A stretch of 64,000 bases of DNA from Rhodocyclales bacterium (GTDB lineage: Bacteria > Pseudomonadota > Gammaproteobacteria > Burkholderiales > Rhodocyclaceae): assembly GCA_026399435.1 (NCBI GenBank), contig JAPLQX010000031.1, forward strand, positions 62,001 through 126,000, in the 5' to 3' direction. Both the position numbers and the translations under genes were made by a program. The first letter of the stretch is position 1. The number at the start of each line of letters is the position of its first letter. Below are positions 16,825-24,227 of this stretch, one piece after another. The notes beneath the pieces were generated by a model. It was not told where the DNA came from. It worked only from the letters and a program-made list of their open reading frames with translations, and searched no databases.

Positions 16825-17415
16825 TTACTTTTTGGCGGCTGCGGCGGCCGTAGCTGCCGTGGCCACCAGACGGAACTTGACTTGTACTTCGTTGGCGACG
16901 GTGCCGAAGTCGGCCCACATGCCCTCGCCCAGGGCGTAGTCGGCGCGTTTCAGCACCAGGCTGCCTTCGAAGGTGGCGCTGTTGCCTTCCTGGCGCAGCG
17001 TGACGGGCGTGGTCAGGTCCTGGGTCCGGCCCTTGATGGTCATCTTCCCGGCGAGCTCGAAGCGGTTGCCGCCCAAGGGCTTGACCGAGGTGGCGACGAA
17101 CTTCGCGACGGGGAATTCCTTCGTATTGAACCAGGCCTTGCCTGCCACCTCGTCGTTGGCATCCTTCGAACCCGCATCGATGCTGGCCAGGTCGATTTCC
17201 AGCTCGGCCCTGGCGGCAGCCGGTTTCGCCGGGTCGAACGCGATCTTGCTGCGAAAGCTCTTGAACTGGCCTTCGACCGGAACGTTCATCTGTTTCGACA
17301 CGAAGGAGAGCGCGCTCTTGCCGGCCTGGAACTGATTGAACTCGATGGCATGCGCCGCCGGCGCAATGATCAGGAAGGCGCCGGCGAGGGTCGGGCCGAA
17401 CAGTCTGCAATTCAT
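16825..17415 (-). CDS. second YceI-family periplasmic protein
   Basis: A 196-residue YceI paralogue with a Sec signal (GAFLIIAPAAHA before IEFNQF). YceI elements seen are KQMNVPVEGQFKSFRS, AWFNTKEFPVAKF and MTIKGRTQDLTTPVTL. It is only distantly similar to its neighbour at 16223, so the pair is not a recent duplication. The start at 17415 overlaps the end of the cytochrome b561 gene. An alanine- and lysine-rich tail follows the fold. Probably also a periplasmic isoprenoid binder. Confidence 0.88.
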   Translation of the reverse strand: MNCRLFGPTLAGAFLIIAPAAHAIEFNQFQAGKSALSFVSKQMNVPVEGQFKSFRSKIAFDPAKPAAARAELEIDLASIDAGSKDANDEVAGKAWFNTKEFPVAKFVATSVKPLGGNRFELAGKMTIKGRTQDLTTPVTLRQEGNSATFEGSLVLKRADYALGEGMWADFGTVANEVQVKFRLVATAATAAAAAKK

Positions 17416-17996
17416 TTGATGTCTCCGGTGGTCCTGGCGAGAAAGGGCAGCATGCGGGCGAGCACGTCGTCGCGGTCGATGAAATGATGCTTGAGTGCGG
17501 CGCCGAGATGGGCTATGACCAAGGCCGCCATGCCGAAGTTCAGCAGTTCATGAACCTCCTGCAGCAGATCGCCCAGTTCCTTGTTCTTGTCCAGCAGGTC
17601 GGGCAGCGGCAACACGCCGAACCAGACCGTCTGAAAGCCCTTGGCCGAACTCATCAGCCAGCCGGACAGCGGCACGGCGAACATCAGCAGGTAGAGCAGC
17701 ACATGCGTCGCCTCGGCCGCCTTGCGCTGCCAGACCGGCATGCCGGCGGGCAACTCGGGCGGGCGGTGCAGCAGGCGCCAGACGAGGCGCAGCGCCACGA
17801 ACATGAAGATCGTGACACCGGCCCACTTGTGCCAAGAGTAGATCCTGAGCTTCTGCGGCGACAGCGGCAGCTCGTGCATGTACAGGCCGACCGAAAAGGT
17901 GCCGATGATGGCGATCGCGATCAGCCAGTGCAGGCCGATGGCGACACCGGTAAAGCGCGTGCCGGAATTCGGCGTAGTAGTTGGGAGGGAACTCAT
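17412..17996 (-). CDS. cytochrome b561-family membrane haem protein
   Basis: A 194-residue bacterial cytochrome b561 (CybB type) with four membrane segments. Haem-ligand histidines appear in GVAIGLHWLIA, IYSWHKWAGV, AEATHVLLYLLM and VHELLNFGMAALVIAHLGAALKHH. These proteins oxidise quinol and reduce superoxide or periplasmic partners. ATG 17996 is used; an in-frame TTG at 18020 would add eight residues and cannot be excluded. It leads the operon with two yceI genes and has a plausible sigma-70 promoter at 18039-18066. Confidence 0.88.
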   Translation of the reverse strand: MSSLPTTTPNSGTRFTGVAIGLHWLIAIAIIGTFSVGLYMHELPLSPQKLRIYSWHKWAGVTIFMFVALRLVWRLLHRPPELPAGMPVWQRKAAEATHVLLYLLMFAVPLSGWLMSSAKGFQTVWFGVLPLPDLLDKNKELGDLLQEVHELLNFGMAALVIAHLGAALKHHFIDRDDVLARMLPFLARTTGDIK

Positions 17997-18038
17997 GGTG
18001 ACTGGGTTGGTGTGAGGCAATCCTTGGAAGAAGTCGTT

Positions 18039-18066
18039 ACTTTACGCATCAATCAAAGGATAACAA
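18039..18066 (-). promoter_or_regulatory. promoter of the cytochrome b561-yceI-yceI operon
   Basis: On the minus strand TTGTTA (18066-18061), a 16-base spacer and TAAAGT (18044-18039) form a plausible sigma-70 promoter, 40 bases before ATG 17996. Confidence 0.45.
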
Positions 18067-18130
18067 AGATCGGGAGCCACAAATGATTGGTGCATGCCAG
18101 GCAACAATGCGTCCCGGCCCGCCATCCCCC

Positions 18131-18220
18131 TATCCCGCCGGGGGATACCGTCCCCGGCGCAAGCGCACGGGGACATATCCCACCAGGGGATACCGTCCCC
18201 GGCGCAAGCGCACGGGGACA
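18131..18220 (+). repeat. family A hairpin repeat, copy A1: two tandem 45-base units
   Basis: Units 18131-18175 and 18176-18220 differ at only two positions (GCCG versus ACCA in a loop). Each unit has a first hairpin TATCCC-(4)-GGGGATA and a second hairpin GTCCCC...GGGGAC with inner stem GCGC-AA-GCGC. It lies immediately upstream of the hyi -10 box, between divergent operons. The same architecture recurs at 30249 and 39826. Confidence 0.85.
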
Positions 18221-18226
18221 TATAAT
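18221..18226 (+). promoter_or_regulatory. -10 box of hyi, formed at the repeat junction
   Basis: A consensus TATAAT begins exactly where a third repeat unit would begin (TAT...). It ends six bases before the hyi ATG at 18233, so transcription would start at or beside the ATG and the message may be leaderless. No good -35 is visible in the repeat. Confidence 0.5.
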
Positions 18227-18232
18227 CGACTC

Positions 18233-19009
18233 ATGCCACGCTTTGCCGCGAACCTTTCCTTTCTATTCACCGAGCGTCCCTTTTTCGAACGCTTCGCAGC
18301 GGCGCGGGCGGCCGGCTTCGCCGCCGTCGAGTTTCATTTTCCGTATGAATTCGACCGCGCGGCGCTGGCCGAGGTGGTCATGACCTCGGGCCTCGATATC
18401 GTCCTCTTCAATCTGCCACCAGGCGATTGGGGTGCCGGGGAGCGGGGCATTGCCTGCCATCCGCGGCGCGTCGCCGAGTTTCAGGATGGTGTCGGGCAGG
18501 CCATTGAATACGCCAGGCTGCTCGGCTGCAGCCGGCTCAATTGCCTCGCCGGCATCGCGCCCGGCGACGTCAGCCACGACAAGGCGCGTGAGACCCTGAT
18601 CGAGAACCTGCGCTTTGCCGCGGCCGTCACTGCGCGCGCGGGCATCGAACTGGTGCTGGAACCGCTCAACACGCGCGACACGCCGGGGTTTTTTGTCGCC
18701 ACGACGCGCAGCGCACTGGCGCTGATCAAGGACGTCGGCAGCGACAATCTGCGCGTCCAGTACGACATCTACCACGCCCAGGTGATGGAGGGCGACCTGG
18801 CCCGCACATTGCAGGAGCATCTGCCGCAAATCGGCCACATCCAGCTGGCGGACAATCCGGGACGGCACGAGCCGGGCACGGGCGAGATCAACTTTCCCTT
18901 TCTGTTGCAGCATCTCGATCGAATCGGCTATGCCGGCTGGGTCGGCTGCGAGTACAAGCCGAGCGGGCGCACGGAAGACAGTCTGGATTGGCTGAAGCCG
19001 TGGCGGTGA
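18233..19009 (+). CDS. hyi: hydroxypyruvate isomerase
   Basis: A 258-residue TIM-barrel isomerase of the Hyi family, interconverting hydroxypyruvate and tartronate semialdehyde in glyoxylate and glycerate metabolism. Family blocks: MPRFAANLSFLFTERPFFERF at the N-terminus, NLPPGDWGAGERGIACHP, LVLEPLNTRDTPGFF with the metal-site glutamate, VQYDIYHAQVMEGDL, and HIQLADNPGRHEPGTGEINFP. Length is normal. First gene of the glycolate/glycerate operon; its TGA overlaps the GTG start of glycerate kinase. An upstream in-frame extension into the repeat is rejected. Confidence 0.93.
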   Translation: MPRFAANLSFLFTERPFFERFAAARAAGFAAVEFHFPYEFDRAALAEVVMTSGLDIVLFNLPPGDWGAGERGIACHPRRVAEFQDGVGQAIEYARLLGCSRLNCLAGIAPGDVSHDKARETLIENLRFAAAVTARAGIELVLEPLNTRDTPGFFVATTRSALALIKDVGSDNLRVQYDIYHAQVMEGDLARTLQEHLPQIGHIQLADNPGRHEPGTGEINFPFLLQHLDRIGYAGWVGCEYKPSGRTEDSLDWLKPWR

Positions 19010-20328
19010 TTCACGCGAGGCAGCGGGCCGTGCTGCGCGGCCTGTTCGACGCCGCCGTGGCCGCTGCCGATCCGGCGCGTTGCCTGCCTGCCTGGCTGCC
19101 GGAGCCGCCCGAGTCACCCGATTCACCAATGGGCCGCACGGTCGTGGTCGGCGCCGGCAAGGCGGCCGCGGCGATGGCGCGCAGTGTCGAGGACCACTGG
19201 CGCGGCGATTTGCAGCGACTCTCGGGGCTGGTCGTTACGCGCTACGGACACGGCGCCCCGACGCGGCGCATCGAAGTCGTCGAAGCCGCGCATCCGACGC
19301 CCGATGCAGCCGGGCAACGGGCGGCCGCGCGCATCCTCGATGCGGTAACGGGGCTGACCGCCGACGATCTGGTGCTGGTGTTGCTTTCCGGAGGAGGCTC
19401 GGCGCTGCTCGCGGCGCCCATGGCGGGCATCACGTTGGAGCAGAAACGTGCCGCGACCAAAGCGTTGCTCGCCAGCGGCGCGAGCATCGGCGAGATCAAC
19501 TGCGTCAGGAAGCACCTCTCGGCGATCAAAGGTGGCCGTTTGGCGCTGGCTGCCGCGCCGGCCCGCGTGGTGACCTTGGCGATTTCAGACGTACCCGGGG
19601 ACGACTTGTCCACCATCGCCTCCGGCCCCACCGTGCCCGATCCGACCAGCTGCGCCGATGCGCTGGAGATCGTCGAACGTTACGGCATCGAATTGCCTTC
19701 CGTCGCGCGTCAGGCGCTGCTGACGCGCACTGCCGAAACGCCCAAGGCCACCGACCCAGGTTTCGCGCGCTGCGAGGCGCACGTTATCGCCACGGCCCAG
19801 AGTTCCCTTGCGGCCGCGGCCGCGGCGGCGCGCGCGCAGGGCATCGCGCCGCTGGTGCTGGGGGACGCGATCGAGGGCGAGGCGCGCGAGGCGGCGCGCG
19901 TGCTCGGCGGCATCGCGCTGTCCTGCGCCGCACACGGCGTGCCGCTGGCGGCGCCCTGCGTGCTGCTCTCGGGCGGCGAGACCACGGTCACGGTGCGCGG
20001 CAGCGGGCGCGGCGGACGTAATGCCGAATTCCTGCTCGGCCTGGCGCTGGCACTGGGCGGGCATGCGCGGATTCACGCCATCGCCTGCGATACCGATGGC
20101 ATCGATGGTTCGGAAGACAATGCCGGCGCGCTGCTTCTGCCGGATACTCCCCTGCGCGCCATGCAAGCAGGAATTGATTTGCGCCAGCGGCTGGCCGAAA
20201 ATGATGCCTACAGCGTGTTCGCGGCTTTGGGCGACCTGGTCGTCACCGGACCGACACGCACCAACGTGAATGATTTCAGGGCGATCCTGATCGAGGCCGC
20301 AGGAAGTCCTGCGGCAGTGGAGAAATGA
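19006..20328 (+). CDS. glycerate 2-kinase (MOFRL family)
   Basis: A 440-residue GckA/TtuD-type kinase that phosphorylates D-glycerate to 2-phosphoglycerate. Diagnostic blocks are VVVGAGKAAAAMA, LVLLSGGGSALL, INCVRKHLSAIKGGRLA, ISDVPGDDLSTIASGPTVPD, LLSGGETTVTVRGSGRGGRN and the MOFRL-type C-terminus with ACDTDGIDGSEDNAGA. GTG at 19006 overlaps the hyi stop by four bases and was chosen over earlier in-frame TTG/GTG codons inside hyi. Its stop overlaps glcD. It drains glyoxylate-derived glycerate into central metabolism. Confidence 0.93.
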   Translation: MIHARQRAVLRGLFDAAVAAADPARCLPAWLPEPPESPDSPMGRTVVVGAGKAAAAMARSVEDHWRGDLQRLSGLVVTRYGHGAPTRRIEVVEAAHPTPDAAGQRAAARILDAVTGLTADDLVLVLLSGGGSALLAAPMAGITLEQKRAATKALLASGASIGEINCVRKHLSAIKGGRLALAAAPARVVTLAISDVPGDDLSTIASGPTVPDPTSCADALEIVERYGIELPSVARQALLTRTAETPKATDPGFARCEAHVIATAQSSLAAAAAAARAQGIAPLVLGDAIEGEAREAARVLGGIALSCAAHGVPLAAPCVLLSGGETTVTVRGSGRGGRNAEFLLGLALALGGHARIHAIACDTDGIDGSEDNAGALLLPDTPLRAMQAGIDLRQRLAENDAYSVFAALGDLVVTGPTRTNVNDFRAILIEAAGSPAAVEK

Positions 20329-21797
20329 TGAGTCAGCCCGAAGATTCTGCCGCGACGGTAACGGATGCCGCCAACCCCGACCGCGAAGCCTTATTGGCCG
20401 ACTTGGCGCGTGTGCTGCCGGCGGCGGCGCTGCTGTCTGCGGCCGAGGATCTGAAACCCTACGAATGCGATGGACTCACCGCCTATCGCGCGCTGCCCTG
20501 GGCGGTGGCATTACCGCAGAATGACGAACAGGTCGTCGCGGTGCTGAAGGCCTGTCACGCGCGAAAGGTGCCGGTGGTCGCGCGCGGTGCCGGCACCGGC
20601 CTTTCCGGCGGCGCCACGCCGGTCGTGCAGGGCGTGGTGCTGTCGCTGGCGAAATTCATGCGCATCCTGGAAATCGATCCGCTGGCCCGCCTGGCGCGGG
20701 TGCAGCCCGGCGTGCGCAACCAGGCCATTTCCGAGGCCGTGGCGCCCTTCGGTCTCTATTACGCGCCGGATCCGAGTTCACAGATAGCCTGCACCATCGG
20801 CGGCAACGTCGCGGAAAATTCCGGGGGCGTGCATTGCCTGAAGTACGGCCTCACCCTGCACAACGTGCTGAAGCTGCGCGTGGCGCTGATGAACGGCGAG
20901 GTCATCGAGATCGGCTCGCATGCCCTGGATGATGCCGGCTACGACCTGCTGGCCCTGATGATCGGCTCCGAAGGCATGCTCGGCATCGTGCTGGAGGCCA
21001 CCGTCAAGCTGACGCCGAAGCCGCGCACGGCGCAGGTGGTGATGGCCAGCTTCGACAGCGTGATCGATGCGGGCAACGCGGTGGCGGCCATCATCGCCGC
21101 CGGCATCATCCCGGCCGGGCTGGAAATGATGGACAAGCTCGCCACGGCCGCCGTCGAGGATTTCGTCCACGCCGGCTACGACCTTGCGGCGGCGGCAATC
21201 CTGCTTGCCGAATCCGACGGCACGACGGAAGAAGTCGCCGAGGAAATCGCCACCATGTCCACCCTGCTGGAGCAGAACGGCGCCCGCCAGCTGCGCATTT
21301 CGCAAAGCGAGGCGGAACGCCTCAAGTACTGGGCCGGGCGCAAGGCCGCGTTTCCTGCCGTGGGCCGCATCACGCCCGATTACCTGTGCATGGACGGCAC
21401 GATTCCGCGCAAGCATCTGTCGCACGTGCTGACCCGCATCGCCGAGTTGTCTGCGGAATTCCACCTGCGCTGCGCCAACGTATTCCATGCCGGAGACGGC
21501 AACCTGCATCCGCTGATCATGTTCGATGCGCGCAATCCGGGCGAAACGGAGCGGGCGATTGCCTTCGGCGCCAAAATCCTCGAGCTGTCGGTCGATGTCG
21601 GCGGCACCATCACCGGCGAGCATGGCGTCGGCATCGAAAAGGTAAAGCAGATGTGCGTGCAGTTTTCGCGCGAGGAACTCGACGCCTTCCACGCCGTCAA
21701 GGCCGCCTTCGATCCGCTGACGCTGCTCAACCCCGGCAAGGCTGTGCCTTACCCGAGGCACTGTTCCGAGTATCGTCTGACCGGGAGCGCGCGATGA
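20325..21797 (+). CDS. glcD: glycolate oxidase FAD subunit GlcD
   Basis: A 490-residue FAD-linked oxidase; with GlcE and GlcF it oxidises glycolate (or D-lactate) to glyoxylate (or pyruvate). The PCMH-type FAD fold shows VPVVARGAGTGLSGGATPV, PDPSSQIACTIGGNVAENSGG and LMIGSEGMLGIVLEATVKL. The C-terminal domain has CANVFHAGDGNLHPL and TGEHGVGIEKV. Start ATG 20325 overlaps the kinase stop. The stop codon lies inside the first bases of repeat copy B2. Confidence 0.95.
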   Translation: MMSQPEDSAATVTDAANPDREALLADLARVLPAAALLSAAEDLKPYECDGLTAYRALPWAVALPQNDEQVVAVLKACHARKVPVVARGAGTGLSGGATPVVQGVVLSLAKFMRILEIDPLARLARVQPGVRNQAISEAVAPFGLYYAPDPSSQIACTIGGNVAENSGGVHCLKYGLTLHNVLKLRVALMNGEVIEIGSHALDDAGYDLLALMIGSEGMLGIVLEATVKLTPKPRTAQVVMASFDSVIDAGNAVAAIIAAGIIPAGLEMMDKLATAAVEDFVHAGYDLAAAAILLAESDGTTEEVAEEIATMSTLLEQNGARQLRISQSEAERLKYWAGRKAAFPAVGRITPDYLCMDGTIPRKHLSHVLTRIAELSAEFHLRCANVFHAGDGNLHPLIMFDARNPGETERAIAFGAKILELSVDVGGTITGEHGVGIEKVKQMCVQFSREELDAFHAVKAAFDPLTLLNPGKAVPYPRHCSEYRLTGSAR

Positions 21798-21904
21798 GCG
21801 CCCCGCACGGCCGCCCGAAGGGGCGCTACTCAACATACGGAGCCGCGCAGCGGCGAATCGCCGGCACCCCCTGCCTTGGGCAGGGGGCTGGGGGGAGGGT
21901 ACTC
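21793..21904 (+). repeat. family B palindromic repeat, copy B2, between glcD and glcE
   Basis: Starts GATGAGCGCCCCG, as copy B3 does. Hairpins: GCGCCCC/GGGGCGC, GCCGC/GCGGC (loop GCA) and CCCCCTGCC/GGCAGGGGG. It fills almost the whole 109-base gap. Its first bases contain the glcD stop codon, and its G-rich tail (GGGGGGAGGG) is the only ribosome-binding-like sequence before the glcE start. Confidence 0.8.
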
Positions 21905-21906
21905 CA

Positions 21907-22986
21907 GTGAGCGATTCCATCGAGGAGTTCCGTTCGCGTATTCTCGAACGCAAGCCCCTGCGCCTGAAGGGCGGCGGCAGCAAGGATTTCTACGGCGGGC
22001 CGCTGGCCGGCGAAGTGCTCGATACGCGCGGCTACAGCGGCATCGTCGGCTATGAGCCGACGGAACTGGTGATCACCGCGCGCGCCGGCACGCCGTTGGC
22101 CGAGATAGAGTCGGCGCTGGCGACACGGCGACAAGTGCTTGCCTGCGAGCCGCCGCACTTCGGCAATGCCACCATCGGCGGCGAAATTGCTGGAGGCGCC
22201 ACCATAGGCGGCGCCGTCGCCGCCGGATTGTCCGGACCGCGCCGGGCGGTGGCCGGCAGCGTGCGCGACTACGTGCTCGGCGTGAAGCTGATGGATGGCG
22301 AAGGCCGCGAACTCAATTTCGGCGGACAGGTGATGAAGAATGTCGCCGGCTTCGATGTCTCGCGCCTGGTCACCGGCAGCCTCGGCACGCTGGGCCTGAT
22401 TCTCGAAGTGTCGCTCAAGGTGATGCCGCAGCCGGTGGCGCAGGCCACATTGCGTTTCGAGATGCCGCAGGACAAGGCGCTCGACGCGCTGAACGGATGG
22501 GGCGGCCAGCCCGTGCCGCTGGCGGCGAGCTGCTGGCAGGACGGTGTGCTGACGCTGCGCCTGTCCGGCGCAAGGGCTGCCATCACGGCCGCCTGCGAAA
22601 AACTGGGCGGCGAGCGCGTTGCCGAGCCGGAGGCGGCGAGCTTCTGGGATTCGCTGCGCGAGCAGACCGCGGCGTTCTTCGCCGGTGATGCTCCGCTGTG
22701 GCGGCTCTCGCTGCCGTCGGTGGCGCCGCCGCTGGATCTGCCTGGCCCGCAACTGATCGAATGGGGCGGGGCGCAGCGCTGGCTGCGCGGCGCCGTCGAT
22801 GCCGCCCATCTGCGTGAAACTGCCGCGAGGGCGGGCGGACACGCAACGCTGTTCCGCGGTGGCGACAAGACCGGCGGCGTGTTCGCACCGCTGTCGCCGG
22901 CGCTGATGGAAGTGCACCGCCGGCTCAAGCAGAGCTTCGATCCCTATGGTGTTTTCAACCCCGGCCGTCTCTACCCTGAATTCTGA
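21907..22986 (+). CDS. glcE: glycolate oxidase FAD-binding subunit GlcE
   Basis: A 359-residue GlcE with the PCMH FAD-binding domain (LRLKGGGSKDFYG, ELVITARAGTPLAEIE, VRDYVLGVKLMDGEGRELNFGG, VAGFDVSRLVTGSLGTLGLI) and the C-terminal FDPYGVFNPGRLYPEF. The start is GTG at 21907, with a G-rich Shine-Dalgarno supplied by repeat B2. The stop overlaps the ATG of glcF. Normal length for the family. Forms the membrane-associated glycolate dehydrogenase with GlcD and GlcF. Confidence 0.93.
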   Translation: MSDSIEEFRSRILERKPLRLKGGGSKDFYGGPLAGEVLDTRGYSGIVGYEPTELVITARAGTPLAEIESALATRRQVLACEPPHFGNATIGGEIAGGATIGGAVAAGLSGPRRAVAGSVRDYVLGVKLMDGEGRELNFGGQVMKNVAGFDVSRLVTGSLGTLGLILEVSLKVMPQPVAQATLRFEMPQDKALDALNGWGGQPVPLAASCWQDGVLTLRLSGARAAITAACEKLGGERVAEPEAASFWDSLREQTAAFFAGDAPLWRLSLPSVAPPLDLPGPQLIEWGGAQRWLRGAVDAAHLRETAARAGGHATLFRGGDKTGGVFAPLSPALMEVHRRLKQSFDPYGVFNPGRLYPEF

Positions 22987-24227
22987 TGGAAACCCATCTC
23001 GCCGATTTCATTCGCCATACGACCGCCGGCCGCGAGGCCGAGGAGATCCTGCGGCGCTGCGTGCATTGAGGTTTCTGCACCGCGACTTGCCCGACCTATC
23101 AGCTGCTGGGTGACGAACTCGACGGACCGCGCGGCCGCATCTACCTGATCAAGCAGGTGCTCGAAGGCGTCGAGCCGACGGAGAAGACCCGCCTGCATCT
23201 GGATCGCTGCCTGAGTTGCCGTTCCTGCGAGACCACCTGTCCCTCGGGCGTGCAGTACACGCGACTGCTCGACATCGGCCGCGAAGTGGTCGAGAGCAAG
23301 GTGCCGCGCACCGGGAGCGACGCGTTCATGCGTGGCGCGCTGAAGAACCTGTTGCCGCGTTCGACACTGTTCGGTGCGGCGATGAAGCTGGGGCAGTCGG
23401 TGCGGCTCGTACTGCCGGGAGCGTTGCGGTCCAAGGTGCCGCCGCTTTCCTCGGCCGGGCCGGCGCCGCAGCGCAGCCACGCGCGAAAACTGATCGCGCT
23501 GGCCGGCTGCGTCCAGCCCTCGATGTACCCGAACGTCAACGGCGCGACGCGGCGAGTTCTCGATCGCCTCGGCATCGAGATGGTCGAAGCGGCCGGGGCA
23601 GGCTGCTGCGGTGCGGTGCGCGCGCACCTCAACGCTGCGGAAGGCGCGCGAGAGGATGCCCGGCGCAACATCGACACCTGGTGGCCGCTGCTCGAATCCG
23701 GAGCGGAAGGCCTGGTGATGACGGCTTCCGGCTGCGGCTCGCACGTGCTCGAATATGCCCATCTGTTGCAGGACGATCCAGACTACGCCGTGAAGGCCGC
23801 GCGGGTGGTGCTGGCGACGCGCGACATCAGCGAGGTCATCACGGCCGAAGCGGCTGGCCTCGCGCCTCTGCTTCAGGCCTGCCATCCCTTGCCCGAGAGC
23901 GAGCGCCTGCTGGCGTTTCAAAGCCCCTGCAGCCTGCAGCACGGACTCAAGATTCGCGGCACCGTGGAATCCCTGCTGACTGCAGCCGGATACACGCTGA
24001 CCGCAGTTTCCGACTCGCACCTGTGCTGCGGATCGGCCGGCACCTACTCGGTGCTGCAGCCGGAGATATCGAAGCGGCTGCAGGCAAACAAGATTGCCGC
24101 GTTGACGGCCGGAGGCCCTGCCGTTATCGCCAGCGCGAACGTGGGTTGCATGGCGCATCTGCAGGGCGCCACCACCCTGCCCGTGAGGCACTGGATTGAA
24201 CTGCTCGACGCGCGTTTGTCCTCATGA
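22986..24227 (+). CDS. glcF: glycolate oxidase iron-sulfur subunit GlcF with in-frame TGA at a cluster cysteine
   Basis: Full family frame of 413 codons with two [4Fe-4S] motifs and CCG-type domains (AGCCGAVRAH, LCCGSAGTYS). Codon 28 (23067-23069) is TGA. The surrounding translation is RRCVH-stop-GFCTATCPTYQLLGDE, whereas GlcF proteins have CVHCGFCTATCP, so the TGA replaces the second ligand of the first CxxCxxCxxxCP cluster. The second cluster (CLSCRSCETTCP) is intact and the frame continues normally. Options: selenocysteine, recent nonsense mutation, or sequence error. Restart inside the gene would lose the first cluster. The stop overlaps the acyl-CoA synthetase ATG. Confidence 0.88.

Noticed and set aside
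18131-18220. CRISPR array
   Set aside because: Units are directly adjacent with no unique spacers, and there are no cas genes.
23070-23115. A clear SECIS element after the glcF TGA
   Set aside because: Only short pairings (CACC/GGUG, GGU/ACC) were found by eye; nothing compares to a known bacterial SECIS, so none is annotated.
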